A stretch of 25,198 bases of DNA from DATKKM01 sp036741795 (GCA_036741795.1 DAINRO010000035.1:1-25198), one strand, 5' to 3'. Counted from the first letter of the stretch, positions 1 to 7,537 are shown. Numbers and translations: made by a program. The notes: generated by a model from the letters alone, not told the origin.

Positions 1-70
1 CGCCGGCCGCGCGCCGGTAGTCGCGGAACTGCTCCGCGCGGGTAAGGGGTTGCGCTTGCACCGTCGCCAT
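1..70 (-). CDS. 5' end of an unidentified gene downstream of livF (partial)
   Basis: An ATG on the minus strand (bases 70-68) follows the livF stop codon (73-71) with no gap and opens a frame that stays open to the window edge, giving 23 residues that begin MATVQAQPLTRAEQ. The abutting stop and start suggest translational coupling, so it is probably the next gene of the liv operon. The visible residues are polar and charged, unlike the hydrophobic start of a LivH or LivM permease, and I do not recognise the family. The rest of the gene lies outside the window. Confidence 0.5.
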   Translation of the reverse strand, partial: MATVQAQPLTRAEQFRDYRRAAG

Positions 71-820
71 CTACGCCCCCAGGTACAGCCTTCCTACTTC
101 CTCGTTTACCAGTAACTCTTTCGCGTTGCCTTCCAACCGGTTTTCACCCATGGCAAGAACATAGGCCCTGTGACAGATAGAGAGTGCCTCCTTGGCGTTC
201 TGCTCTACCAGCAGAATCGCCGTTCCGGCCTGGTTGATCTCCTTGATTCGGTCGAAAATCATCCCCACCATCTTTGGGGACAGGCTGGCAGAGGGCTCAT
301 CGAGTAGCAATACCGTCGGGTCTAGCATCAGCGCACGCGCCAGCGCCAGCATCTGCCGCTGCCCACCCGATAAACGCCCAGCGACCTCTCCGCGGCGTCC
401 CGCGAGGTCGGGGAAGAGCCGAAATACCTGCTCGGTACGCTCCTTCATGCCGCTTCGGCGCACGAAAGCGCCCATTTCCAGGTTTTCGATGATCGTCAAA
501 CTCGGGAACACGTTTTCCACCTGCGGGACGTACCCCAAGCCCTTTTGCACCAATTGGTCCGGTCGCCGGTTCGTGACGTCTTCGCCGTGCAACTGCACAG
601 TCCCATCGCGCGCCGGAAGCAGGCCGAACACCGCCCGGAGCAGCGTCGACTTCCCCGCGCCATTGGGGCCGATTACGGCGACCATCTCGCTCTCATGCAC
701 CTTCACCGAGACACCGTGGAGGATGTTGACCTCGCCGTAGCCTGTCACCATGCCGTGGGTTTCCAGAGACACTGTTTCCCCCGGCCGCGTCTCAGTAAGG
801 TCAGTCGCCTGGTCCGTCAC
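71..820 (-). CDS. livF: ABC transporter ATP-binding protein, LivF type
   Basis: This is the second cytoplasmic ATPase of a high-affinity branched-chain amino acid/amide (HAAT) importer. In the 249 residues I see Walker A GPNGAGKST (about 51-59), the Q-loop glutamine (about 100), the signature LSGGQ (150-154), Walker B LLLDEP (171-176) and VEQN in place of the usual switch histidine, which is typical of LivF. The start is GTG at 820, whose GTGA overlaps the livG stop by 4 bases, indicating coupled translation. Compared with the family it carries about 20 extra N-terminal residues, and an internal ATG at residue 24 is an alternative start. The substrate cannot be told from the ATPase, because these systems also carry urea, amides or aromatic acids. 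Confidence 0.9.
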   Translation of the reverse strand: MTDQATDLTETRPGETVSLETHGMVTGYGEVNILHGVSVKVHESEMVAVIGPNGAGKSTLLRAVFGLLPARDGTVQLHGEDVTNRRPDQLVQKGLGYVPQVENVFPSLTIIENLEMGAFVRRSGMKERTEQVFRLFPDLAGRRGEVAGRLSGGQRQMLALARALMLDPTVLLLDEPSASLSPKMVGMIFDRIKEINQAGTAILLVEQNAKEALSICHRAYVLAMGENRLEGNAKELLVNEEVGRLYLGA

Positions 821-1635
821 CGGTACTGACCTCCCAGGTACGCTTCCAGCACCCGTTCGTCGGCTTTCACATCCTCGGGCAGCCCCTCCGCCAGCTTCGT
901 TCCTTCGCTCATCACGATTAGCGTGTCACAAAGCTGGGTGACAAGGTCCATGTCGTGTTCGATTACCAGGAATGTGATGCCCAGTTCTTGCCGTAGCCGT
1001 TCGATATCGTCGGTCAGGCGCCGCATCAGCGTCCGGTTTACACCTGCTGCTGGTTCGTCGAGGAGGATCATTTCCGGATCGGACATCAGCACGCGCGCCA
1101 GCTCCAGCAACTTCTTCTGGCCACCGGAGAGGTTCGCGGCGTATTCGTCTCGGAGGTGTGATAAATCGACGAAAGAGAGCACGTCCACGGCCTTTTCCAG
1201 CAAAACGTCCTCCTGTTTGCCCACGCGCCAGGGCGTGAACCACGTGTACCACAGCTTTTCGCCGTCCTGGTTGGCAGGCACGATCATCAGGTTCTCGAGC
1301 ACGGTCATGCTCTTCAATTCGCGCGGGATCTGGAACGTCCGGACCAAACCACGTTTGAATACGTCGTGGGGCGCCAATCCGTCGATCCTTCGCCCGTTGA
1401 AGTAGATGTGTCCGTGATCCGGCGGGATGAAGCCGGTGACGATGTTGAAGAGGGTGGTCTTGCCGGCGCCGTTGGGCCCGATCAACCCCGTGATGCTCCC
1501 CTCCGCAACCTCTATCGAGCAGTCATTGACGGCGCGCAGGCCGCCGAACGCCTTTGTGACACCCTGTATCTGGAGTACCGCGGCTTTGGCCTCGTCAGTA
1601 GTCAATTCCGGCTGTTCCTGCGAGCAAGTATACAT
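817..1635 (-). CDS. livG: ABC transporter ATP-binding protein, LivG type
   Basis: This is the first ATPase of the branched-chain amino acid-type importer. In 272 residues it shows Walker A GPNGAGKTT (about 53-61), LSGGQ (169-173), Walker B LLDEP followed by AAGVN (191-200), and the switch histidine in IEHDMD (H227). The AAGxN segment after Walker B and the long insert between Walker A and the signature are LivG traits. It is read before livF and overlaps it by 4 bases. No permease (livH/livM) or binding-protein gene lies upstream, where a divergent gene begins, so they must be downstream beyond the window or elsewhere. The ATG at 1635 gives about 20 residues before the usual domain start, so the start is slightly uncertain. 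Confidence 0.9.
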   Translation of the reverse strand: MYTCSQEQPELTTDEAKAAVLQIQGVTKAFGGLRAVNDCSIEVAEGSITGLIGPNGAGKTTLFNIVTGFIPPDHGHIYFNGRRIDGLAPHDVFKRGLVRTFQIPRELKSMTVLENLMIVPANQDGEKLWYTWFTPWRVGKQEDVLLEKAVDVLSFVDLSHLRDEYAANLSGGQKKLLELARVLMSDPEMILLDEPAAGVNRTLMRRLTDDIERLRQELGITFLVIEHDMDLVTQLCDTLIVMSEGTKLAEGLPEDVKADERVLEAYLGGQYR

Positions 1636-1708
1636 ACAGATTGAGTTACGACCCGCTGACGCCCCTTCGCTTTACGGAAGGTCGCCCTTCCACCAAACTC
1701 GCTGACAA
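1636..1708. other. Divergent intergenic region with a short inverted repeat
   Basis: These 73 bases separate the diverging livG and TauE/SafE-family genes and must hold both promoters. A perfect GGAAGG/CCTTCC inverted repeat (1676-1681 and 1686-1691, four-base spacer) and a repeated CGCTGAC (1654-1660, 1700-1706) are visible. I see no convincing -10 hexamer for either gene. Confidence 0.3.
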
Positions 1709-2470
1709 ATGGATGTTCTCGAAATCGCCTTCCTGCTGGCTGCCGGATTCGTCGCCGCAGCCGTAAACAGCGTCGCCGGTGGCGGTACACTGGTGAGCTT
1801 TCCCGCTCTCCTCGCTCTTGGCTACCCCGCCAAGGTGGCCAACGTCACCAACACGGTGGCCATCTGGCCCGGCTATGCCAGTGGGGCGGCGGCGTATCGC
1901 GGCGAGATCGGAGGTCAGCGCCGCCGCGTCCTCTTGCTTGCCATTCCGTCCCTCCTCGGTGCGTTCGTGGGCGCTACGATCCTCCTCGCGACGTCAGAGG
2001 ATACATTCGACGCCATCGCCCCCTTCCTCATCGTGTTTGCTGTCCTGCTCATTATTTTTCAGCGCCAGCTCGGAGATTTCGCCGAACACCACAAGGTCCA
2101 ATCCCAGGGTGGGGATCACATCCCCGTTGCCCTCCACGCGGGGACCTTTCTCACTGGAATCTACGGCGCCTACTTCGGTGCTGGTCTCGGGATAATGAAC
2201 CTCGCCATTCTCATGATCCTCATTCCCGACGACATCCAGCACTCCAATGCGCTGAAGACGGCCCTGTCGCTGGTTGTCAACGGGGTCGCCGCCATTTACT
2301 TCGCGTTCTTCGGCCCCGTCGAATGGGTTGCCGCTGTCGCTCTGGGCGGCGGTACGCTCGCCGGCGGTTACCTCGGCGTGGGCGTCGCCCGAGCCCTTGG
2401 CCCCGTGTGGCTTAAGCGCGCCATCATCGTGCTCGGCCTTACGGTGGCGGTAGCACTCTTCTTCCGGTAA
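1709..2470 (+). CDS. TSUP (TauE/SafE) family membrane permease
   Basis: A 253-residue, strongly hydrophobic protein with about eight predicted membrane helices. The N-terminal helix ends in a glycine-rich NSVAGGGTL stretch, and a second similar half begins near the YGAYFGAGLGIM stretch. This two-half layout with glycine-rich motifs is characteristic of the TSUP family (Pfam TauE), whose members move sulfite, sulfoacetate, other organosulfur anions or related organic anions across the cytoplasmic membrane. The length is normal. It is divergent from livG and 65 bases upstream of an aldo/keto reductase that has its own promoter, so no functional link is evident. The family is secure; the substrate is unknown. 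Confidence 0.85.
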   Translation: MDVLEIAFLLAAGFVAAAVNSVAGGGTLVSFPALLALGYPAKVANVTNTVAIWPGYASGAAAYRGEIGGQRRRVLLLAIPSLLGAFVGATILLATSEDTFDAIAPFLIVFAVLLIIFQRQLGDFAEHHKVQSQGGDHIPVALHAGTFLTGIYGAYFGAGLGIMNLAILMILIPDDIQHSNALKTALSLVVNGVAAIYFAFFGPVEWVAAVALGGGTLAGGYLGVGVARALGPVWLKRAIIVLGLTVAVALFFR

Positions 2471-2486
2471 CCTGCCCAAATCTACC

Positions 2487-2517
2487 TTGAACCTCGCGAG
2501 GTTTGCGCGCCTATAAT
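2487..2517 (+). promoter_or_regulatory. Promoter with palindromic operator for the aldo/keto reductase-HemQ operon
   Basis: A -35-like TTGAAC (2487-2492) and a perfect -10 TATAAT (2512-2517) are separated by 19 bases. Between them, overlapping the -35 box, is the perfect 14-base palindrome AACCTCGCGAGGTT (2490-2503). A dimeric repressor bound there would block RNA polymerase. The start codon is 18 bases beyond the -10 and has no Shine-Dalgarno site, implying a short leader of about 10-13 bases. Confidence 0.6.
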
Positions 2518-2535
2518 TGAACGGCAAACCGCCCC

Positions 2536-3540
2536 ATGAAGTATCGAAATCTCCCCAACACGGACCTTAGCGTCTCCAACGTCGGCTTTGGCCTCTGGAC
2601 TGTCGCCACCACGTGGTGGGGCATCACCGAGGACAGCGTTGGCATCGACTTGATGCGCAAGGCGTTCGACCTCGGCATAACCTTCTTCGACACGGCCGAC
2701 ACGTACGGCGAAGGCAAGGGCGAGACGATGCTGGCCGAAGCCCTGGGGGACCGGCGCGACAAGATCGTCATCGGCACTAAGTTCGGCTACGACTTCTACA
2801 ACAGTAGCGACCGCCGGGGCCAACAAGAACGCCCTCAGGATCACAGCCCCGAGTTCATCCGGTTCGCCTGCGAGCAAAGCCTGAAGCGCCTTGGCACGGA
2901 CTACATCGACATCTACCAGCTTCACAACCCGCGCATGCCCTCCGTCCTGGACGACGACATCTGGGCGACGCTGGAGGACTTGAAGGCGGAGGGCAAGATA
3001 AGGCACTATGCCGCAGCGCTTGGTCCGGCGAACGGCTGGGAAGCGGAGGGGTTGGAGCTCAACCGCAGCCGCTCAATCGGCGCCCTCCAGATCATCTACA
3101 ACATGTTCGAGCAGGACCCGGGCCGCACCCTCATCGAGTCCTCGGAGCAAAATGATGTTGGTGTCCTCGTCCGCGTTCCACATTCGTCCGGGCTGCTCGA
3201 GGGCAAGTACACACTCGAAACGAAGTTCGAGAAGGGTGACCACCGCTCGCACCGGCCGCGCGAATGGCTCATCGAGGGGTTGCAGAAGCTGGACAAGGTG
3301 GCATTCCTGACCGAAGGCACCGGTCGCACGATCGCCCAGGCGGCGATCCAGTACTGCCTGGAGTCGCCGAGCGTCATCTCCGTCCTCCCGAACGTCTACA
3401 ACGAAGAGCAGTTGATTGAGTTCGCCGAGGAGGCGGACGTAGCTCCCCTCACCACCGACGAGTTTGCGCAGATAGCCGCGCTCTACCCCGAGAACTTCGG
3501 CGTTGAACGGCTCATGGAGCCAGTTGTAAAGGCGTCATGA
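2536..3540 (+). CDS. Aldo/keto reductase
   Basis: A 334-residue NAD(P)H-dependent carbonyl reductase of the AKR superfamily with an (alpha/beta)8 barrel, cytoplasmic. The catalytic tetrad is visible: D52 and Y57 in FFDTADTYGEG, K82 in GTKFGYD and H130 in IYQLHNPR. Near 88-105 there is an unusually polar insert (NSSDRRGQQERPQD) after the lysine strand. The ATG at 2536 agrees with the normal family N-terminus (residues KYRNLPNTDLSVSNVGFG). Its TGA overlaps the start of the HemQ-Rieske gene in an ATGA, so the two are co-translated. The physiological substrate is not predictable. The coupling hints at a role near haem or redox metabolism, but that is inference from position only. Confidence 0.9.
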   Translation: MKYRNLPNTDLSVSNVGFGLWTVATTWWGITEDSVGIDLMRKAFDLGITFFDTADTYGEGKGETMLAEALGDRRDKIVIGTKFGYDFYNSSDRRGQQERPQDHSPEFIRFACEQSLKRLGTDYIDIYQLHNPRMPSVLDDDIWATLEDLKAEGKIRHYAAALGPANGWEAEGLELNRSRSIGALQIIYNMFEQDPGRTLIESSEQNDVGVLVRVPHSSGLLEGKYTLETKFEKGDHRSHRPREWLIEGLQKLDKVAFLTEGTGRTIAQAAIQYCLESPSVISVLPNVYNEEQLIEFAEEADVAPLTTDEFAQIAALYPENFGVERLMEPVVKAS

Positions 3541-4604
3541 GCGGCCGTCCCGAAACAGCCGAGGACACCGGTCCGACGCGGCGCCAGGTCGTGAAATTCT
3601 CCTTCTTCAAGATCGATCCAGCGTGGAGGGCGCTCTCAGTCGAAGAACGGTCCACCGGCAAGCACTCCTTTGAGTCGGCGGTCGGTGCCTACTCGGATCG
3701 GCTCCAGATCCGAGCCTACTCCGTCGTGGGCATGCGAGGCGACTGCGAACTTCTCCTCTGGCAGATCGGCGAGCGGCTGGAGGACATCCAGTCTCTCCAA
3801 TCCGCTATCCTCGGAACCCCTCTTGGCGCTCATCTCTCCACGCCATACTCCTACCTCGCCATGACGCGACGCTCCCAGTACGTCAGCCCGGATGAGGCCA
3901 GCGAGCGCCTGCACCTGCATCCCGCGGACTCGAAGTACTTCTTCGTCTATCCGTTCGTGAAGACACGCGAGTGGTATCAGCTTCCCGCCGAGGAGCGCCA
4001 GGAGCTGATGAACGAGCACATCGGTGTCGGCCGCAAGTACCCGTCGGTTAAGCTCAACACGACGTACAGTTTCGGGCTCGACGATCAGGAGTTCGTCGTC
4101 TCTTTCGAGACCGATGAGCCCGCGGACTTCCTCGATCTCGTCATGGAACTGCGCGAAGCAAAGACTAGCCTCTACACCCTGCGGGACACTCCGATTTTCA
4201 CCTGTGTTTCGATGTCCCTCCGCGACGCCCTTGATACGCTCGACGGTACCGCGGTCGAGACAGGTTCCACACCCGGCGCGGCCGGTTGGACCAACATCGG
4301 ATCCATGGACGACCTTGCCGATGGTGCTTCTCGCCTTGTCTATGCTGCGGGGGAGCAGGTCGCCCTCTTCCGGGTCGGGGAGCGCATCTTCGCCGTCGGG
4401 AACCGCTGTCCGCATGCGAATGGCAGCCTCGTCGAAGGTACGCTCGATGGCTGCACCATCACGTGCCCCCTCCACGCTTCGCGCTTCAATCTTGAGAACG
4501 GCGAGCCCCTTGAAGGCCCAACGACACGGCCCCTCAAGACGTTTGACGTGAGAATCGAAAACGGCGATATCCACGTGTCGGCGAATACGCCGGTCGCGAA
4601 GTAA
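3537..4604 (+). CDS. HemQ/chlorite dismutase-like domain fused to a Rieske [2Fe-2S] domain
   Basis: A 355-residue two-domain protein. Residues about 15-230 match the chlorite dismutase-like family that includes coproheme decarboxylase (HemQ/ChdC): a YPF-x-K motif with candidate catalytic Y138, and proximal-ligand candidate H161 in NEHIGVGRKYP. The 23-residue Y-to-H spacing resembles that of actinobacterial ChdC. Thirteen residues after the proximal histidine, where true chlorite dismutases carry arginine, the residue is N174, which argues for haem synthesis rather than chlorite breakdown. Residues about 250-350 form a bacterial ferredoxin-type Rieske domain with C291-P-H293 and C310-P-L-H313. 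The start ATG overlaps the aldo/keto reductase stop. Known HemQ proteins are single-domain; this fusion suggests an electron-transfer or redox-sensing partner in cis. Confidence 0.85.
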   Translation: MSGRPETAEDTGPTRRQVVKFSFFKIDPAWRALSVEERSTGKHSFESAVGAYSDRLQIRAYSVVGMRGDCELLLWQIGERLEDIQSLQSAILGTPLGAHLSTPYSYLAMTRRSQYVSPDEASERLHLHPADSKYFFVYPFVKTREWYQLPAEERQELMNEHIGVGRKYPSVKLNTTYSFGLDDQEFVVSFETDEPADFLDLVMELREAKTSLYTLRDTPIFTCVSMSLRDALDTLDGTAVETGSTPGAAGWTNIGSMDDLADGASRLVYAAGEQVALFRVGERIFAVGNRCPHANGSLVEGTLDGCTITCPLHASRFNLENGEPLEGPTTRPLKTFDVRIENGDIHVSANTPVAK

Positions 4605-4665
4605 CGCTCTTTATCTTCACAATTCCGCAACCTTGCGCTGTTTACTCGATCACAAGTCACGGCGT

Positions 4666-4671
4666 TAGTAT
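4666..4671 (+). promoter_or_regulatory. -10 element, leaderless start of the amidase gene
   Basis: TAGTAT lies six bases before the ATG at 4678 (nine minus... counted as bases 4672-4677 between them), so transcription would begin at or next to the start codon. There is no Shine-Dalgarno site. A weak -35 candidate is TTTACT (4641-4646), 19 bases upstream. Confidence 0.5.
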
Positions 4672-4677
4672 GTAGTG

Positions 4678-5904
4678 ATGCTGCGTCGTTGGATGTCCAG
4701 CGCTGCAAACCACCGTGCCGTGCTCGCTGCGGCGGGTGGGATTGGCGCCATCGTGATCGTAGCGGGCGTCTCCATGGCCGCCTTCGGTGGTTCGGACCCA
4801 GAAGAGACGGTCGTAACCAGCCCCAGCGCCACGGCGAAGAAGAAAGCTGTCGTCAAGAAGACGGCCTCGCCCACACCTACCGCCTCGCCGACGCCTGCCC
4901 CCACCCCGGAGCCACAGCCAGCCGAAGAGGTTCAGCAGCAGATCGACGGGCCCTGGAACCTCCCGGACAACGCGCCGCCTCCGCCGCCACCCGCTGCGCC
5001 GCCTCCTCCTTGGGTGCCGCCTTCGGCTCTCCCTTCGTCTTTCATTCACCCACCCCCGTACAAGGTCTTCATCGATGCTGGTCACGGCGGCCGTGAAGTT
5101 GGCACGTCCGGTGGCGGGTGGCCGGAGAAGAATATGAACCTCGACATCGCCCACCGGCTTCAGCAAATCCTGACGCCGATGGGATACCAGGTGGTAATGG
5201 ACCGCACCGGGGACTACTCTTTGACGAACCTCACGACGGTTGATGCGATCCAGCGCCGCGACGAGATCCAGGCTCGTGTGGACGTCGCCAACTCCGTGGG
5301 CGCCGACGTGCTGATTTCGATCCACCACAACGGCTCCAGCGCTCCGAGCATCCGCGGCACCGAAGTCTACTACAATCCGGACCGCGTCTACGGCAACTTC
5401 AACCTTGCCCTTGCCCAGTTCGTCCAGTCTGGTCTCCTCACATCCATCCGGACTAACGGCTATGACACCATCGATCGCGGAATCAAGAACGATGGTCTCG
5501 TCGGCGGCGACCCCCGCAACCCCCACTCCTGGATCCTCGGCACCAACGTCGGCTTCCCGCGTCCGAGCCTGATGCCCGGTATCATCGGCGAGGCCCTGTT
5601 CATGACCAACTCCTTCGACATGGCGCAGCTCGGCAACCCCGGAATGCGCCAGGCGGAAGCACAAGGGTACGCCAACGGCATACACTCCTACTTCGCCTGG
5701 ATCCAGTCCCAGGTGCCGCCGCCAACACCGGCGCCCACCCCGGTCCCCACACCTCCACCGACGCCTGTTCCCACGCCGCCACCAACGGCTACTCCCACAC
5801 CCCCTGCGACGCCAACTGCATCGCCAACCCCAACGCCGGTCTCCCCCACGCCAACCCCCACAGGCCTCTCTTCGTTCATCGCCCCGCGCCGCGCCTTCAC
5901 CTGA
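4678..5904 (+). CDS. N-acetylmuramoyl-L-alanine amidase (Amidase_3) with proline/threonine-rich arms
   Basis: A zinc-dependent peptidoglycan amidase that cleaves the bond between MurNAc and L-alanine outside the membrane. Of 408 residues, about 13-36 form a signal-anchor helix, 48-128 are a Pro/Thr/Ala-rich spacer, and about 129-345 are the catalytic domain. Zinc ligands are H136 (DAGHGG), E150 (PEKNMNLDIA) and H216 (ISIHHNG); the catalytic glutamate is E305 (GEALFMTN). After 345 comes a second Pro/Thr tail of roughly 50 residues ending in a short hydrophobic-basic segment. I chose ATG 4678; the GTG at 4675 is one codon upstream. Such arms typically span the cell wall. The next gene is another wall-directed protein, fitting a cell-wall remodelling locus. 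Confidence 0.9.
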   Translation: MLRRWMSSAANHRAVLAAAGGIGAIVIVAGVSMAAFGGSDPEETVVTSPSATAKKKAVVKKTASPTPTASPTPAPTPEPQPAEEVQQQIDGPWNLPDNAPPPPPPAAPPPPWVPPSALPSSFIHPPPYKVFIDAGHGGREVGTSGGGWPEKNMNLDIAHRLQQILTPMGYQVVMDRTGDYSLTNLTTVDAIQRRDEIQARVDVANSVGADVLISIHHNGSSAPSIRGTEVYYNPDRVYGNFNLALAQFVQSGLLTSIRTNGYDTIDRGIKNDGLVGGDPRNPHSWILGTNVGFPRPSLMPGIIGEALFMTNSFDMAQLGNPGMRQAEAQGYANGIHSYFAWIQSQVPPPTPAPTPVPTPPPTPVPTPPPTATPTPPATPTASPTPTPVSPTPTPTGLSSFIAPRRAFT

Positions 5905-5907
5905 GCG

Positions 5908-5935
5908 TCAACTTTCAACTCCCAACTTCCAACTC
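5908..5935. repeat. Heptamer tandem repeat, four copies (YCAACTY)
   Basis: Four adjoining seven-base units, TCAACTT, TCAACTC, CCAACTT and CCAACTC, begin three bases after the amidase stop codon. Related arrays occur at 7534, 8821, 17949 and 19767, four of the five at gene 3' ends. The array lies in the 101-base gap before the LysM gene, which otherwise shows only its ribosome-binding site. Confidence 0.75.
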
Positions 5936-5989
5936 CCCCGTGCCACTTACCCCTTTGAGATAGCTGCGTCTGCGTTGAATCATGTCCGC

Positions 5990-5997
5990 AGGAGGTG
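5990..5997 (+). promoter_or_regulatory. Shine-Dalgarno site deciding the start of the LysM protein
   Basis: AGGAGGTG ends eight bases before the ATG at 6006, an ideal distance. An upstream in-frame ATG at 5982 precedes the site and would put the Shine-Dalgarno inside the gene, so 6006 is preferred. Confidence 0.7.
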
Positions 5998-6005
5998 GCG
6001 GAACG

Positions 6006-7034
6006 ATGGGTGGAGCACTAACTGGCAAGTGGGTCTGGATCTGGAACCTGCGCCGCTGTGAAGGCGGCAACCTGGACCGAATCGCGGCGAGACTGAAATC
6101 AGCGGGCTGCCGTGGCGCCCTGGTGAAGGCGTTCGACGGCGGCTACTGGTTCGACCAGGGCCAGGCGTTCCGCGAGATCTGCCGAGGACTGAAGGCGCGC
6201 GGAATCTCCGTCGGCGGCTGGGGCTATCTCTACGGCCGCGACCCGGCGGGTGAAGCCCAACGAGCGATCGAGACCGCGAACTACGGTGAGGCCGACCTCC
6301 TGATGCTGGACGTCGAGACCGAGTTCAAGGGCCGCTCCGACGCTGCCCGCGACGTCTGCGGCCGGATCCGGTCGGCGCTTCCCGGCTACCCGGTCTACTA
6401 CAGCAGCTTCGCCATCGCCCGCTACCACCGGGCATTCCCGTTCGAGCAGTTTCATCGCAGCACCCAGGGCACCGCGCCACAGGTCTACTGGAACGCCTTC
6501 CGCTGGCCGCTGGAACAGTCCCTCGATATGACCTACACGGACTACGCCGCGATGGGAATCCCGCCATCGCTCATTCACCCCGTCGCCGGGGTCTACAAAG
6601 AGGGGTACGTCACGTACCCGCTACCGCATGAAGTCCGGGAGTTCGTCCGCCAGGCGTCCGCACGCGGATCGCCGGGGGTGAGCTTCTGGAGCTACGAACA
6701 CATGGACGAATCGATGTGGCAGGCCGTCGCCTCCGCATCGCCAGCAGGAGAGGAGGCAGAATTGTCCAGCCAGGAATACGAACAGCTAACGAAGCAGATC
6801 GCCATAGTCGGCTCCAGGGTCGACCGGCTAGCCGTTGAGGTAGCGTCGCTCAAAGGCGGCGCACCGGCCCCGTCCGCACCACGCCAATACACAGTCCAGC
6901 CCGGCGACACCCTGTCCGGCATCGCGCAGAAGTTGGGCCTCGCCACCTGGCAGCGCCTCTACGAGGCCAACGCCGCCACCATCGGCGGCAACCCCAACCT
7001 CATCCGCCCCGGCCAGGTGCTGGTAGTGCCATAA
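6006..7034 (+). CDS. Glycoside hydrolase-like TIM-barrel protein with C-terminal LysM domain
   Basis: A 342-residue protein. Residues about 5-245 look like a glycosidase barrel: strand-helix alternation with a strand ending in LMLDVETEF, whose D102-x-E104 resembles the acidic pair of GH25-type lysozymes and related families. A short charged, coiled-coil-like linker (about 250-285) leads to one LysM domain (295-342, opening YTVQPGDTLSGIA and ending RPGQVLVVP), which binds N-acetylglucosamine-containing glycans such as peptidoglycan. No signal peptide or membrane helix is present, although the target is outside the cell. That resembles phage endolysins, which leave through a holin, but no holin or other phage gene is near. 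The catalytic assignment is moderate; the LysM call is secure. Confidence 0.7.
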   Translation: MGGALTGKWVWIWNLRRCEGGNLDRIAARLKSAGCRGALVKAFDGGYWFDQGQAFREICRGLKARGISVGGWGYLYGRDPAGEAQRAIETANYGEADLLMLDVETEFKGRSDAARDVCGRIRSALPGYPVYYSSFAIARYHRAFPFEQFHRSTQGTAPQVYWNAFRWPLEQSLDMTYTDYAAMGIPPSLIHPVAGVYKEGYVTYPLPHEVREFVRQASARGSPGVSFWSYEHMDESMWQAVASASPAGEEAELSSQEYEQLTKQIAIVGSRVDRLAVEVASLKGGAPAPSAPRQYTVQPGDTLSGIAQKLGLATWQRLYEANAATIGGNPNLIRPGQVLVVP

Positions 7035-7101
7035 GGGCATTCGATTTCGCAATCGCGTTGGCTAAGGTTGCGAGTCAGGGAGTATTGGCGTTCCTCATAA
7101 G

Positions 7102-7311
7102 TTGCCCGCAGACATCTCGCAGCAGGTTGCGATACGAGCCTTCCAGCGCCTTGGTGGCGAACTAAGGAAGTCGAAACGAGGGCATGCTGTGCTCAAGATG
7201 CCGAACGGAAAACTGGTATCATTGCCATCAGGAAAGCTCAAAGTGGGCCTGCTCGAGAGTCAGATAAAGCGTGCCGGTCTCACGGTGAATGAGTTCCTGA
7301 ACGCGCTGTGA
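7102..7311 (+). CDS. hicA: HicA-family toxin (mRNA interferase)
   Basis: A 69-residue basic protein matching the HicA/YcfA fold. Its N-terminal segment, reading PADISQQVAIRAFQRLGG, is the usual first helix. The catalytic histidine is in KSKRGHAVLKM, where families usually show G-S-H; here the residue before it is glycine. The final segment reads LLESQIKRAGLTVNEFL. HicA cleaves mRNA under stress and is neutralised by HicB. The start is uncertain: TTG at 7102 is the first conventional codon, the frame is open only from 7066, and an ATT at 7084 is possible. A -35-like TTGGCT (7058-7063) lies 17 bases before a weak AGTATT. HicB follows after ten bases. Confidence 0.8.
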   Translation: MPADISQQVAIRAFQRLGGELRKSKRGHAVLKMPNGKLVSLPSGKLKVGLLESQIKRAGLTVNEFLNAL

Positions 7312-7321
7312 GAGGTAGTTG

Positions 7322-7537
7322 ATGAAGTACCACCTGAACGTTTTCGAGGCCCAGGAAGGTGGATATTGGGCTGAGGTGGTTGAACTACAGGGCTGCGTTG
7401 CCCAGGGGGAGACCATCGGGGACCTCAAACAGAATGCGCTTGATGCCATCGCCATCTTTGTCGAAGCCATGGAGGAGGATGGACAAACACCTCCCACCGA
7501 CCGTTTCGTGGCAAGCGTCGAACTCACCGCCGCCTAA
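7322..7537 (+). CDS. hicB: HicB-family antitoxin, short form
   Basis: A 71-residue acidic protein with the HicB-like (UPF0150) fold: strands in KYHLNVFEAQEGGYWAEV, then the conserved L-Q-G-C-V-A-Q-G-E-T turn (usual form PGCxTQGxT) and the helix LKQNALDAIAIFVEAM. It binds and inhibits HicA. This is the short form without a C-terminal DNA-binding domain, so the pair may not autoregulate through HicB. ATG 7322 is preferred over the TTG at 7319 because AGAGG (7311-7315) lies six bases upstream. The stop codon falls inside a heptamer repeat. Confidence 0.85.
   Translation: MKYHLNVFEAQEGGYWAEVVELQGCVAQGETIGDLKQNALDAIAIFVEAMEEDGQTPPTDRFVASVELTAA

Noticed and set aside
1..70. LivH or LivM permease as the partial first gene
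   Set aside because: The visible residues are polar and charged, whereas permeases of this family begin with hydrophobic segments.
3537..4240. True chlorite dismutase
   Set aside because: The position 13 residues after the proximal histidine is Asn rather than the arginine of chlorite dismutases, and the YPF-x-K motif is of HemQ type.
3636..4574. Long open frame on the minus strand opposite the HemQ-Rieske gene (312 codons)
   Set aside because: The product has no recognisable fold and mirrors the high-GC codon pattern of the plus-strand gene, which has clear domains.
4657..5685. Long minus-strand frame opposite the amidase (342 codons)
   Set aside because: It encodes Arg/Gly/Trp-rich low-complexity sequence opposite proline codons and is a shadow of a well-supported gene.
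5700..5880. Repetitive stretch at the amidase C-terminus considered as a DNA repeat element
   Set aside because: It is coding low complexity (Pro/Thr codons), with irregular period, and is best explained as a wall-spanning arm.
5982..6005. Upstream ATG at 5982 as start of the LysM protein
   Set aside because: The strong AGGAGGTG lies after it and is correctly spaced for the ATG at 6006.
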